Assembly (NCBI GenBank): GCA_963930655.1
Contig: OZ005619.1
Coordinates: 18,189,752 to 18,253,751, forward strand
DNA from: Myrica gale
Taxonomy: Eukaryota; Streptophyta; Magnoliopsida; Fagales; Myricaceae
DNA: 64,000 bases
Direction: 5' to 3'
Shown in pieces: positions 1-10,905 of this stretch. Within the stretch, counting starts at the first letter, position 1; the number at the start of each line of letters is the position of its first letter. A program made the translations under genes and the position numbers. The notes under the pieces are model-generated. The model saw only the letters and a program-made list of their open reading frames with translations. It was not told where the DNA came from and did not search any database.

Positions 1-835
1 CTTATGCCTTTTAGGTCTTGAGGTAGTAGAGCAACGCTCCTCTGATTTCAAGAATTGAATTAAAAGAAACATTTATTTCTACTCTAGAACATAATTTAGG
101 TTACATATTTAATAAACGATAATGGAAGTTATACTACTCTATGACCCCACCTCCCAAGACATTAATTTTGGTTCTGTCACTGCTTTGTTTAGTCGTAGAG
201 AGGGTTTTATCTTTTCGCACAAAGAGATAATTAATAAAAATAGTTCAAGGAAATTTTCACCTATTTCCTTCATAGATTAGAAAGGTCATTTATTGTCCAT
301 TTTTGCTGAAATATCAGTACGTTATTCCTGACGATGAGAGCTTCGATTTGACTTGTGTCGATTGATGTTAAAATTCCTCTTTAGTTTATTGGGGAGTGTC
401 TACAAACTTGATGAGATGTATTTATTGTCATTGTTGCAATCCTTTTTTGCGTGATGATACATGATTTAATTCAAGAATATATTTATAATGTATGTTTTTT
501 GTAGTCTCTAGAGATTATTCTAAATAAAACTATTATAATTTTATTATTGTTTATAGTAAAAGTTTTAATTGGTCTACATCTCATGGTTTTTTCCTTCGCA
601 TTGGAGGGTTTTCACACAAAAAATGATCGCGTCTCTTTTATCGTTGCTTGATTATTTATTTATTTAGGTGCTTATTTGATATGCACAAAGAATAACTAGA
701 GAATATTTAGTTGTATTTCTTTATTGGTGTTCACCTGACGCATGTTAACGATGGTGCAACGAAAATGGACAAGAAACAATCCAAAGGGATCGATAAAGAA
801 AAACGCCTACGTACAACTGCGTAAACACTAATTCA
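1..835. other. Intergenic, nothing recognised
   Basis: AT-rich DNA downstream of the minus-strand LFS-like gene. I see no coding region, RNA gene or repeat with clear boundaries here. Confidence 0.5.
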
Positions 836-1298
836 TGGTTTTAGGTTAATTTGAGCCTGCAGGAGTGCTTCTTCCATTCTCTTCGCCATGACCTACAACT
901 TGCAAGCCTGAGCTGATGAAAGTATTCAAATCCTCCAGTTTCCAGCCATCCTCATTGGGCACAACTTTTACAGTCGCAAGGTAGGAGTTGAACCCCACGT
1001 TTCCATCTATAATGGAATAGCTAAAAGTCATTTCTGCTGGGTCGATGGATAGCAGTTCCTGTTTGGTCCAATTCACAACTGATTCACCGTTATTCACCGG
1101 GGTTTTGAAGCCGGCACAGTAGCGCACGCAGCCAGGTTGGCCAGAGACGCCTTCTACTGGAAGGCATGTGGTAAGAGTTGGGAACCACTTGTCAAGGCCA
1201 AAGAAGTCTTCCAGCAGAGGCCACACTTGTTCTGCTTTGGGACCTGCCAGCTCTGCGGTATACTTGCCCTCCCATTTTTGTTGGTGTTCTTGAGCCAT
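836..1298 (-). CDS. Lachrymatory-factor-synthase-like (SRPBCC/Bet v 1 fold) protein, frameshifted near the C-terminus
   Basis: Single-exon minus-strand gene starting at the ATG at 1298-1296. The first reading frame gives 150 residues ending at 846. The protein resembles plant LFS-like / polyketide cyclase-dehydrase proteins, which have a small ligand-binding START-like fold. Visible family signatures are KWxGKYTAELxGP near residue 8, a VWPLLEDFF helix, the GCVRYC motif near residue 57, the SYSIIDGNVGFNSY block near residue 93, and a WKLEDL helix start. Two oddities stand out. First, between VVPNEDG and WKLEDL about 14 residues normal for the family (a strand with a WSF-type motif) appear to be missing. 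Second, after SSGLQVV the frame gives an unrelated tail, while the +1 frame reads MAKRMEEALLQAQINLKP and stops at about 836-838, which is the usual family C-terminus. This implies a one-base indel near 890. It may be a pseudogene, a C-terminally altered allele, or an assembly error. Substrate unknown. Confidence 0.72.
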
Positions 1299-1448
1299 TT
1301 GGTGATAAAATTCTGATAAGCAGGCTCAAACTATTAAGAGTACTATCTATCCCTGCAAACCCACAAAGCACAAACGTAGTGAGATAGAAAGCCAACTAAT
1401 ATGGATCGAATATGGATCGATGCTTAAAGTAACCTACCATATTCAGAG

Positions 1449-1456
1449 TTTATATA
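1449..1456 (-). promoter_or_regulatory. TATA box of the LFS-like gene
   Basis: On the minus strand this reads TATATAAA, about 150 bases upstream of the ATG at 1298. That is a plausible core promoter position for a plant gene with a leader of about 120 bases. Position and match only. Confidence 0.5.
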
Positions 1457-1793
1457 GAGGCCGTCTGAGCATTTATCTTAAATATATGAAGCTTTATTTT
1501 AGTTAGCCGATACATATTATTTGTTGTCGTTGATTCGTTTTGAAATTTAGGGAAGTGCTTTTATAAACATATGTATAAAAAACCAACATATTTCATTTAG
1601 ACTCTTTATGTCTATCATAACTAGTAATTTCGGTTTTTTACTAGCGGTTTTAACTATAACCTCAGCTTTATTTATCAGTTTGAGCAAGATACGATTTATT
1701 TGAAATTAATTAAATGAAAAATTCAATAAGAAAAACAAATCTTTATGTTGTATTAGTTCGAAACCAATAAAACTCTCGAAATGATTTTTACAA

Positions 1794-2043
1794 GAAAATA
1801 TTTTACGTAAAGATAAATTGTGCAAAGTCACGCAAGTCGACAACCGTGATCTAAAGAAACAGATCCAACATTTCAAGGCTGATCACGTCATTTAATAAGC
1901 TAAGTCAAGGTTGGTCACGTCATTTTGTCTCGTTATCTCGTTAAATGATGTGGTCAGCCTTGTAACGTTGGATTTGCGTCTTTAAATCACATATGTTCAT
2001 TTACATGACTGTACAATTTATTTTTATACAAAATGCATTCTCA
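1794..2043. mobile_element. MULE-type MITE with 10-bp target-site duplication
   Basis: A 250-bp fold-back element. The left end (from GAAAATATTTTACG) pairs over roughly 100 bases with the reverse complement of the right end. The centre holds a loose inverted repeat around TCCAACATTTCAAGGCTGA and its partner near 1942-1975. It is flanked by ATTTTTACAA at 1784-1793 and 2044-2053. Non-coding. The 9-10-bp duplication and long inverted ends fit a Mutator-derived MITE. Confidence 0.65.
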
Positions 2044-2296
2044 ATTTTTACAACAATCACTACACACGTTTTTCAAAGAATTCGGTGCGTTCATTCCTTC
2101 TTTATGTGTGGTTATTCTCCCTTATTTTGCTTGCTCTAGAAAAAAGAAAAGAAAAGAAAAACACAAGAATTCTCTGTGACGAAACCAACAACGAAACAGT
2201 CACATAGGGCACACCTCCTTTGTGGTGGTGGTGGTAGTATACTAGTACGAGAAGGTTTCATTTGGCTGGACATTCTTTTGTGGTGATGGTTGCAGT

Positions 2297-2998
2297 TAGG
2301 GTGAAAATCGACCCCTCGGTTCGGTTTTCAGCCCCTACAGTCAACCGAACCGGGGAGTTCGGTTGATGAAAAATAGGGACCGACAACCGCACCGAGAGGT
2401 CTCTAGACCGGCCGAACCGACGACATTCGGCGGCGGTCGGTGTTCGGTCGGTCCCTATGCACTCAAATCGCCTAAATCACCATTACCAACAACCTAAATC
2501 GCCCAAATCGCAACCACCAACAACAACCCAAATCGCAACTAATCACCACCACCAAGAACCCAAATGCAACCAATAACAAGTTAACAACTGCCCAAATTGA
2601 AACAGACCAAGAGAGAGAGAGGGCGAGGGAGATCTGAGAGAGCAGATTTGAGAGAGAGAGAGAAAGAGAGAGAGGGGAGGGGGAGGGGAACTGGTGAGAG
2701 AGCAGATCTGAGAGAAAGAGGGGGGGAGGGAGGGAGGGGAGGGGTCGTAAGTCGTGAGGAATGAATAACTGGGAAATAAATTAGAAGGGGAGGGTTTAAA
2801 AAAAAATTAGCGAAATTACCTTGGGGGCCCTCAGTTCGGCGCCTTGGGCCCCAAAACCGTGGGCCGAACCGAGGCCCTCGGTTCTGAAATTTTTGGGCCG
2901 ACAGCCGAACCGGGCTGTCCCAGAACCGGCTGAGCCCAATCGGTTCCGGCCGGTTTGAGTTGGCCCGATCGGTTCCGGCCCAAATCTGTTCAGCCCTA
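2297..2998. mobile_element. Non-autonomous hAT element
   Basis: A 702-bp element starting TAGGGTGAAAATCG and ending ...CAGCCCTA, so the ends are imperfect inverted repeats of the TAGGGCTG type. Exact 8-bp duplication GTTGCAGT lies at 2289-2296 and 2999-3006, the hAT hallmark. The ends are GC-rich with repeated palindromic CGGTTCGG-like words able to fold. The middle holds a GA-rich microsatellite (about 2605-2740). No transposase coding. Confidence 0.8.
2605..2740. repeat. GA/GGGA-rich simple sequence
   Basis: Runs of GA and GGGAG inside the hAT element, with two similar sub-blocks containing GAGAGAGCAGAT. Low complexity, no coding. Confidence 0.8.
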
Positions 2999-3006
2999 GT
3001 TGCAGT

Positions 3007-3970
3007 AGTACAAGAAAGGACGTTCGTGATGGACAGGGGACGACTCCGCCTACCAAAACTTAAAAAGTTCAGAAGAAAACTACAAGCTATATTTTTGTAG
3101 AAGAGACTACAAGTGCTCGATAGTGGGGGAGCAGCTTGTAATGCACGTAATTAAGACTTACGATCAACGAGAAGACTAGTAGCCCAATAATCTTTGAGTT
3201 TGGAAATAATTGCAGAAGGTCTGACAACGATATTCTATCGTATTCAAAATCGAATGCACGCTCGTAAAGTTGCAGTAATAATCTCTTTCTCAGGGCATAG
3301 TAATGCTCACTCACATCCAAGAAAAGTTGTTAGGTTGGATTCTCCCTTCCATTCTTACTGCTTAAAAATAATAAGAAGAAAAAAAACCCAAGATGTTGGA
3401 CTCCTTTCACTAGACCCTACACGGAATCAGGCCGGGACGAATGGAAATCAGGCCCGGTTGGTTCTGCCAAAATAACTGAAGCCTGCCCCAAGCCCGCCCC
3501 CATTTTTTTGCCCAGTTCCCTTTGTTCTAATATAAATGTTTCAAGCAGGCATAGTGATAATTAGTTAGAGGTGTATGAGTGAGTCCGAACAGTCCCAGAC
3601 AGCTTCTTTAATGGACTTGCTAGGCTACAGTACCCAAAGGCCTGCATCAAGCTGGCCTAGCTCATCTAATTGTCTCCTTTTATATAAAGGCCCACACTGC
3701 CGCAGCCCGAAAAAAAAAAGCACACGTGGACTGTCCATTACTCACTAGTTCAATGGTTCACAAATTACTTTCACGCCAATTCCGCTGTTTTATAGCTCTA
3801 GCCTACACAATTACTACGAGATACTTTGCCTATTTTCCTATATCTAACCTATAACCGCCAAACTTCTACTCGGACGGTCCGACATGACATCCACTTCAGG
3901 AAGGTTTTTAAATCAAGCACTTTCATCTCACAACATTGCAATCAATCGTCCCCGTCAATTATTTTGAGTC
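3007..3970. other. Intergenic, nothing recognised
   Basis: AT-rich spacer between the hAT element and the first TRIM. Short open frames on both strands show no family similarity that I recognise. Confidence 0.4.
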
Positions 3971-3975
3971 ATAGT

Positions 3976-4153
3976 TGTTGGAAATAATAAAAAAAAATTA
4001 CTTTAGATAAATGAGACATCCAATGAAAAAATTCAATTGGATTTGTTTACATCTCATTTATGAAAATAAAGTTACAATGGGGGTTATATTTATAACTCAA
4101 AATTTTCCTACTCCCCACATTGCTAGCAATGTGGGACTCTTTACATTTCAACA
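3976..4153 (-). repeat. TRIM long terminal repeat (3' LTR in element orientation)
   Basis: 178-bp direct repeat with TG...CA ends. It contains a TTTATAACTCAAAATTTT stretch and a short palindrome around CACATTGCTAGCAATGTG. Confidence 0.88.
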
Positions 4154-4246
4154 CTCCCCCGCAAAATCAAGGTGGACAAACCGACAAACCTTGAGTTTGG
4201 AGTTACAAAAATAATTACAGAAAAAATAACAGAAAAAATAATTACA

Positions 4247-4420
4247 AAGATTGCCGGTACTAAGCCGGGAAGTCGCCGGTACTGCGCCGAGAGGATGCCG
4301 ATACTGAGCCAGGAGGTTGCCGGTACTAAGCCAGAAAAGTTGCCGGTACTGAGCCGGGAAATTGTCGGTACTGAGCCGGGAGAAAGCCGGTACTAAGCCG
4401 GATGGTCGCTAGGGGGTAAC
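4247..4420. repeat. Minisatellite inside the TRIM
   Basis: About seven degenerate copies of a roughly 20-24-bp GC-rich unit with core GCCGGTACTAAGCCGG, in an otherwise AT-rich element. Non-coding. Confidence 0.8.
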
Positions 4421-4441
4421 CGGACTAAAGTCGAAAACCTC

Positions 4442-4453
4442 GCTCCGATACCA
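4442..4453 (-). promoter_or_regulatory. Primer-binding site of the TRIM
   Basis: Minus-strand TGGTATCGGAGC, zero bases from the LTR. It resembles the 3' end complement of initiator tRNA-Met used by most plant TRIM and Copia elements. Confidence 0.8.
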
Positions 4454-4631
4454 TGTTGGAAATAATAAAAAAAAAATTATTTTAGATAAATGAGACATCC
4501 AATGAAAAAACCCGATTGAATTTGTTTACATCTCATTTATGAAAAAAAGTTACAATGGAGGTTATATTTATAACTCAAAATTTTCCTACTCCCCACATTG
4601 CTAGTAATGTGGGACTCTTTACATTTCAACA
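4454..4631 (-). repeat. TRIM long terminal repeat (5' LTR in element orientation)
   Basis: Second 178-bp repeat, differing from the first at only a handful of positions. Its end is followed directly by the ATAGT duplication. Confidence 0.88.
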
Positions 4632-4636
4632 ATAGT

Positions 4637-6487
4637 TCCACCACCCCCACTTGGACCGACTCAAGAAAAACATAAATTATCCAATGGTTGAGTGAATTTT
4701 TAACTCGACTAATTCAAATCGTTCACATTGTAATCTACTCTTTACAATAATATAATAGTAAAACCGATCGACGAAAAGTAAGCTATTCAAATAGTCTTTG
4801 ACAAAATGATGCACGTTAAAACTTATTAATAATTGAATCGAAACGTGTCGAGAGTAATAATTTAGCTACACTTTTTTAAAAAGAGGATGGCATTGACAAT
4901 TTAAAGTGTAGAGTATCATCACTTTCTTAAAAAGTCCCGTAAGGGCACGCGAAAGTGTTTATAAAAAAGTATTAAGATGCACGAGACGAGCAAAAGGTAA
5001 GTGGGGAAAGAGTAAAATAAGTAGTGGTTCATCCAAAAGCAATGTAATAATTGAATAATAAGGCTTGTTACTTCTGAATATCAACAATACCTCTATTCTC
5101 TCTTCAAATAAGAATATTTGAGCTTTTTTTAGTCTTTTTTTTTTTGCAGAATAATGAGCCAAAAATAATTTGTAGGCATTTTAAACTAGAATTTTGGTTA
5201 GATTTTATACTCATTATAAAATAAAATATAAAATAAACATTCATCTAAACTAAGGGAACTAGAGTTGAATTTTTGTATTTTAATTTTAATTTCAGAAATA
5301 GATACAAAAATCCATTTTAATTTCCTTATTAATATATATTGAATATGAAATTAAAATTCCAATTTTTAGCGAAATTTTTAAACATCAGCGTGACAAAGGC
5401 TGATGTGACCAAAGTCTAGTGTGCGCCTCTCGAATCCTCCTATTTTTAAAATGCACTATCAAATGTTTGGGAGAAAATATCAACAGTAAAACTATAGATC
5501 CTCTCGATTGAAAAAATTTGATAAAGAATTGATCAATCTAAGCTCCATATGACCAGGTAACCAACGGATCAGGATCCTCTGCAATTAGGGTGAGCGAGAG
5601 GGAGACAAAGGAGTGAGTCCTGCATGTTAAAGTTTTTTCAAAATAAATATTATTATATATTATATTTTAGAATTTAGAATTTAGAATTTATTAAAGTGTC
5701 CCACATGGGAGCTCCTACTTTATAGGATTGCATTTATTAGTGGAGGGCTTTAACATGTATTTGCTATAATGCAAGATATGGAGTCTATAGTGCACCACAC
5801 GCCCACACGCGCGCGTCACGAGGGTTATATGGTGCCAGAGGCACTTTTTGTGGTGCTTATTAGGCGCACTCGACACTTGACACTTGGCACGAAGCCTCAG
5901 AGTGAGGATCTGAGCCTTATATTTTTTGTCTTTTGATCGGAAAGTCATATTGCATTTATTTCAGCTTTGATGAAAATCCAACTGTGTATTTTATTTATAG
6001 TTTAAATCCGTATGGTTAGTTATCTAATCATGGATATTAAAACGTGATCACGATTTGATAAATCGTGTCCACGATATATTAGCAGTTTTTAAACTGCTAG
6101 AAACACGTTGTTTGGATTTAAACTGAATAATAACGTCGTTTGGTGAAGTAACTACCTCCATTTAAAAATATAAACTGTTTTAAACTGTCAAGAGATTGAA
6201 TATACATTATTCGTTAGTTGTGCTACGCATTTTGTACGGATCCCTAAATCCCGACTCTATTATATCCTAAACGAATTTGACTTACGTTGTATACAAACTA
6301 GTGGGGCAAATATCGTTCAAGGAAAACAACGATGTTGTGTCTTTGGAGCAATTTTTCTTTTCCGTATATTTCCTTCTCTTTTAATTGTTTTACACCGCAC
6401 GGGACCCACGCCTGCTCAAGCAGAAGAGCTCTATTCGGGCAATATGAGTCCCGAACGAGGCTCACTTCACTATATCTCTCTCCTATT
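4637..6487. other. Intergenic, nothing recognised
   Basis: AT-rich spacer between the TRIM and a hAT element. No gene family recognised. Confidence 0.4.
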
Positions 6488-6495
6488 CCTATTGT

Positions 6496-7933
6496 CATCG
6501 GCGGAGGGAGGGGGGGGCGAACTCCCCCCAAAAATTTGTTTTACATGTATTTTTTATTTTATTTTATTTTTTATTAGGTTTGCCCCCCTTGGCCAAATAA
6601 AAATTATGCTTGCCCCCTTGCCTGCCTAGATGAATCAGCCCGCCCCCCTTAAAACCCAAGCAGCCCAATACCTCAAAATCAAATTAAAAGAATAAGCAGA
6701 GAGATATTTATTTATGTCAAAATTTGAAATCCTATATTAACTTGTCGACGTTGTCGTGAATTTTGCGACGAATATTTCATATACTTCTCCTGATTCCTGA
6801 TAATCGTTGTGTGTTGTAATAATTGAAATAAATGTTTTCACTATTCTAGTACTGTTTTTTTTGTTGTTCTTTTGTCTTTTATGTTGGACTTGGTTGAGAA
6901 TTTGGATATCGCAAATACTGAGAAAGGGGGTGGTGTGCTCTTATTGGATAAGTGATAATTCAATTATTCAAGTGTGTTGCGTGTCCATCTTTACTTACTA
7001 GAAAATCTATTTCTAGTAAGTAAAGATGGACACGCAACACACTTGAACTTCTTTTCCATTGTAATTTGTGACGTTTGGATCAAGTTATAAATCTATTTCT
7101 TCAAAATTTTAGTCATTAATTTAGCCAGGTAATGGGCACTTTGAACTACGATTTTTCTGTTTTCTCATTTTGTAAGGGGAGTAGAATAGTTATTTGGATG
7201 TTAAGATTGAACTTTTTGTCCAAATTTTTTTTTCTATTATCATTTACCAAGTATGTATTTTCTCCTTGCAATTTCGGGTTATTTTATTGTTGATAGAGAT
7301 TCCACTCTTGAGAAGCCCGTGTTCAATAGTACTGTCACACTAAAAAAACTATAGCAAGGGTGAGAAGTATTTTTATGCCATTGGAACCTGGATTCTTTTT
7401 GAACTTTGGATAATTTGGCTTCTTTTTCCAATATGCTTCGATTTGCTATTGTTTCTTTCAAGAATAATAGAAATACAGCAATTGTTTATTTTTCTCATTT
7501 ATGTGTTATGTTTTCTTTTTACAGATCCCAACAAATTCAGCAGGACTTATTGAGCATAGGGCACATCCTTTCTGGCAATAAAAATAAGTACTTCATTCAT
7601 AGAAGTAAAAAGTTATATTGCTGAAAATACTTTATTTCATTTATGTGTTTTGTTTTACAAAGAATATATATATATATATAAAATACTTTTGTTTGTGTGA
7701 TTAGTTGATGCTCTATTGGTGTCTTGAACAACAAGAATTTAATCTTTAATTTCACCTCTCAATATCATCAAATAGTACGATACGTGTATTTCAATATTTT
7801 TAGTGTTTTTAGTCCTTAATTTTTTTTATTTATACTCTTAAGACATTTTTTTGCATTAAGTAGTAAAAATTTTTTTTTGTCATTTTTCTTTAAAAGTTTG
7901 CACCCCTTTAGTTGGGTTTCTGCTCCGCCACTG
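6496..7933. mobile_element. hAT element (Tip100-like ends), non-coding
   Basis: A 1438-bp element. The right end, read inward, is CAGTGGCGGAGC, and the left end is the degenerate CATCGGCGGAGG. Exact 8-bp duplication CCTATTGT sits at 6488-6495 and 7934-7941. The ends just inside are runs of G/C (GGGGGGGCGAACTCCCCCC). No transposase frame is visible, so it is a deleted or non-autonomous copy. A perfect 38-bp inverted repeat sits inside it. Confidence 0.8.
6967..7047. repeat. Perfect 38-bp inverted repeat (hairpin)
   Basis: Arms 6967-7004 and 7010-7047 are exact reverse complements, separated by the 5-base loop ATCTA. The arm starts TTCAAGTGTGTTGCG. Lies within the hAT element. Confidence 0.9.
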
Positions 7934-7941
7934 CCTATTGT

Positions 7942-9682
7942 TATTATAATTTGAGTGACTAAATTACCGAGACTCTCCGTCCGTAACCAACTATCCGCGA
8001 GAGCCAAAAGCCAACCGAACAAAACTGCTTTAACTGTATACAGGAGAGCTGCGAATATTCCTCGTGCATCGCCATCCAATCCATCGCTGATCTCACCATA
8101 TTCGCACTAACCAAATGTCAAATTCGCCGACCACCTCTTCGCTTCCATTTGCACGCATTCTACATTTAATTTTCTACTCTCATCCACTTCCACGTACACT
8201 TTCTTCTCCAGTCTTGGAAACCTTTCGCATCAATCACTTTTGCTTGCGAATGGTGACATGTTGGTGATTCCCGATTTTTTCCAACCAGTCTTCTAGCATA
8301 TCCATTGCGGCTCCATAAAAATTGAGGCCTTTGGCAAAATTATCAAATGGGACCTCCACAATTTATGACTAATGATTATCCAGAATAATTGCTCATTTGA
8401 ATTCCTTCTTGCTCCTAAAAGTTTTCCTACGACAGAGAGTATTCTACTAATTTTATAATACCAGTTTTCCCATCATCCCCTCTCTCTTGAGCCTCCTCTT
8501 CCTCAAACCTTTCACAACATGGTACACTTCTTTTCCATAATGTGTAATTGGAGTTTGTTTACATGGACGACTATTGAATATTTGAATTTGACAAAAATAG
8601 ACAAATTTAGCTCTTTGGGTCGGCCGTATAAGTCCATTTTTTTCTGGACCAAATTACTCGAATTTGGTATCATCAATTTTATATTAAATTATAATAAAAT
8701 CTTATATATATATAAAGATTATTGATATCATTTAAAACTCATTTTTCTGATAAACATTAATGATATTATTAACTTTTATTTTTTTCAAATAAGATAGGTA
8801 AGTCACTAGCTTTTATTATGTGACGTCATAAATCTTTTTTCTTTTTCATATTCACTTATAATTTCTCTATTTTTTTAAGCAACCCCTTGGGTTTTTGTTT
8901 TTCTATGCGGTTTTAGGGAAGTACTTTGTTTGGGGCCTTAGATACGCGTCTATATTGTCTGTCGTCTGAGGTTGTGTTTGTGTTGAAATATTTTTGGTGT
9001 TGAGTTTTGTGTTGGTATTGGGTTTAGTGAAAAAGTGAAGAGAGAGAGGTAATTTTTTTATATTTTTTGTAATTTTTTATATTTTTTGATGAGAGAGAGA
9101 TTATATTGTAGTATATTTATTAGGAGAGATAATATTTTGGAAAAAATTGTTGGTGCAAACGCACCCTGAGTTGGCCATGCTCAACAATACTATTTTATTT
9201 TTTATTTTTTGTATCTTAAGTTTGAGGTTTAGAATCAGACGCAAGGGAAAGAAGATCCAAGAATTAAAATAATTTATTTGTGTGTTTTTTTAATTAAAAA
9301 ACAAAACTGAACTTTTTCAAATATTCAAGATTCAAACAATGGACGCATCATCCATCCCCTCCTCAGACTTGTTGCATCCACGCATCCATCTATTTTATTT
9401 TCCAACCGTGAGATCAGTAACATGACTTATGAGGCTCCAAATGATCAGGATCATCTCTATCTGCGCCGTCGAGGGAGTCGATGAAATCTCAATACCCAAA
9501 GGGTCGGGGGCTTATTAATAAATATCTCTCCGCCAGGCACTGGCTACGAGGTTCAACAGCACGTGCCTGTTCACTTTTATAATATTGAGTTCTTTTTTTA
9601 ATATTGAGGTTTAATTACTCTATTCTTTGTTATTTTGATATCACAGAAGGTCTCAGTATTTTGTCGCCCAGCAGTATATATT
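7942..9682. other. Intergenic; possible MITE near 8970-9170
   Basis: No gene recognised. Around 8970-9170 the sequence has loosely inverted ends (GGTTGTGTTTGTGTTG and GTGCAAACGCACCC) around a GAGAGAG/AT-rich core. A similar sequence occurs in opposite orientation near 25480-25620, so it is probably a dispersed MITE family, but I could not fix its boundaries. Confidence 0.35.
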
Positions 9683-9694
9683 AATATTACTGTG

Positions 9695-9919
9695 ACTGCT
9701 GGTGATAGCTTAGTGGTCAGGGGATATTTTCATCGGAGCTCACGTATAAATTTCAAGTTTAAGGGTATGTGTTGAATTTTTCTATTGCTGAGCTAGTTAT
9801 TGACTTATCTGTTTCCTAAATTGTAGAGTCGGTCCAGTGAGTCGTGATTTGTACTTCAAGGTTAGACCAAACGAGTCTGACTTGGAAAGATTTTTATGTT
9901 ATAAAAAAATAAAATAAAA
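9695..9919 (+). mobile_element. tRNA-derived SINE, old copy
   Basis: The body matches the SINE at 19537-19742: the segment from TTGACTTATCTG through GGTCCAG, GATTTGTACTTCA and CCAAACGAGTCTGACTT aligns throughout. It ends in an A-rich tail. An imperfect 12-bp duplication (AATATTACTGTG / AATATTACTATG) flanks it at 9683-9694 and 9920-9931. More diverged than the other copy. Confidence 0.65.
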
Positions 9920-10088
9920 AATATTACTATGTTAATATAATTGTTTCTGTCAACTGAAGCTATCTAAATATAAAGGGGTCGTTTGTTTGCCGAAATTTCG
10001 GAGAATATTCCCAAAATTTTGGGAATCTTGTGAAGTTAGAAATTTTTTGGGATTTGTGAAAAAATGTTATAATTTGAAAATATTTTAA

Positions 10089-10266
10089 GTGGAAAATTTA
10101 TTTTGCACCCCTAAACTTTGGGGTCATTTCTAAGTTGTACCCACTTTTATCGATTTCGTTAGATTAGTACTCCAAAGTTTATGTTTACGTCGATTTCCAC
10201 CCTAGACCTTAAATTACCGTTACTTCTCACGGAAAATTAAACATGTGTCGTCCACGTGACAACTTA
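10089..10266. repeat. Left terminal inverted repeat of the Pack-MULE
   Basis: Begins GTGGAAAATTTATTTTGCACC and pairs with 11923-12100 read in reverse. It includes the shared block TTTATCGATTT...GTTAGATTAGTACTCC. Confidence 0.88.
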
Positions 10267-10511
10267 CGGTTTAAATGGTCAATTTTACCCTTCACTTACG
10301 GTTTAAAACCCAACGCCAGAAAGCTTACTCAGAACTACCGCTGGGCGAGAGATGTTTCGAGAGCTTCTGGGTTGGGTCCTGTTGGAAGCTGCCAAAAAAA
10401 GCTACTTTACCGAAGTCAGAATTAACCGCACTTTCGAGAGCTTCCTATACTCTACTCTTGTTAACTTCGTGATTATACAAGGCTGCATATTTTTTTCCTT
10501 TAGCAAGGCTG

Positions 10512-10625
10512 CATAAATTTCACTCCCCAGAGAACTTGTAACCACAGTAGTTTTTAATCTCACCGAGTGATGTTGTCTTGCCACCTCCATTGACGCCAAC
10601 AATCATAATCACAGCTGGTTTCCTG
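10512..10625 (-). pseudogene. Captured fragment of chloroplast SRP receptor FtsY
   Basis: On the minus strand this reads KPAVIMIVGVNGGGKTTSLG followed by diverged sequence (EIKNYCGYKFSGE). The P-loop GVNGGGKTT flanked by AVIMIV and SLG is the G1 motif of the SRP-family GTPase in plant cpFtsY, which targets proteins to thylakoids. Only about 33 residues are present, with no start or stop context. Gene fragment inside a transposon, not a working gene. Confidence 0.65.
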
Positions 10626-10757
10626 AAGATATAAGAAAAATTAAATAAGTGCAGACTCCGAACTTTCCTGAGGAAGCTCAGTCATTTTCTGTCTTTTGGC
10701 ATGGCCAGCCGTCGAGCCCAGCACAACTTGCATCTTTTGCTCTTGTTGCATGCCTAC

Positions 10758-10905
10758 GCTTCTGTTGATCGCTGTGTTCTCATGCAAGTAAGTTATTCCT
10801 TTCGTCGTTCCAATGGAAATTTCGTGAAGTTTCTCCCACTCGATCTCCTGGTTCTCTCTGAACAAGAACCTGTCCAGGGATCCATTTTCCATGCACTCAT
10901 GTAAA
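10758..10905 (-). pseudogene. Captured fragment of an LRK10-like receptor kinase
   Basis: Minus-strand residues [11 protein letters not shown], then IEWEKLHEISIGTTKG and ITYLHE, match subdomains V-VIa of plant receptor-like kinases of the LRK10L / PR5K type (usual form: EYMxNGSLD...WxKLYEIAIGxAKGxxYLHE). No catalytic HRD or DFG segment follows. About 49 residues only, so a captured exon piece. Confidence 0.72.

Larger units (their letters stand above)
3976..4631 (-). mobile_element. TRIM (miniature LTR retrotransposon), structurally intact
   Basis: Two direct repeats of 178 bp (3976-4153 and 4454-4631) begin TGTTGG and end CAACA, and are nearly identical. The 5-bp target-site duplication ATAGT flanks the element at 3971-3975 and 4632-4636. 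Read on the minus strand, the primer-binding site TGGTATCGGAGC lies directly next to the upstream LTR (4442-4453) and matches the initiator-methionine tRNA type. A purine-rich tract GCGGGGGAGTG abuts the other LTR. The internal part is about 300 bp and encodes nothing, so the element would need proteins supplied in trans. High LTR similarity suggests recent insertion. Confidence 0.9.

Noticed and set aside
9695-9919. tRNA gene
   Set aside because: Box-like sequences come from a tRNA-derived SINE with an A-rich tail and target duplication; no cloverleaf.
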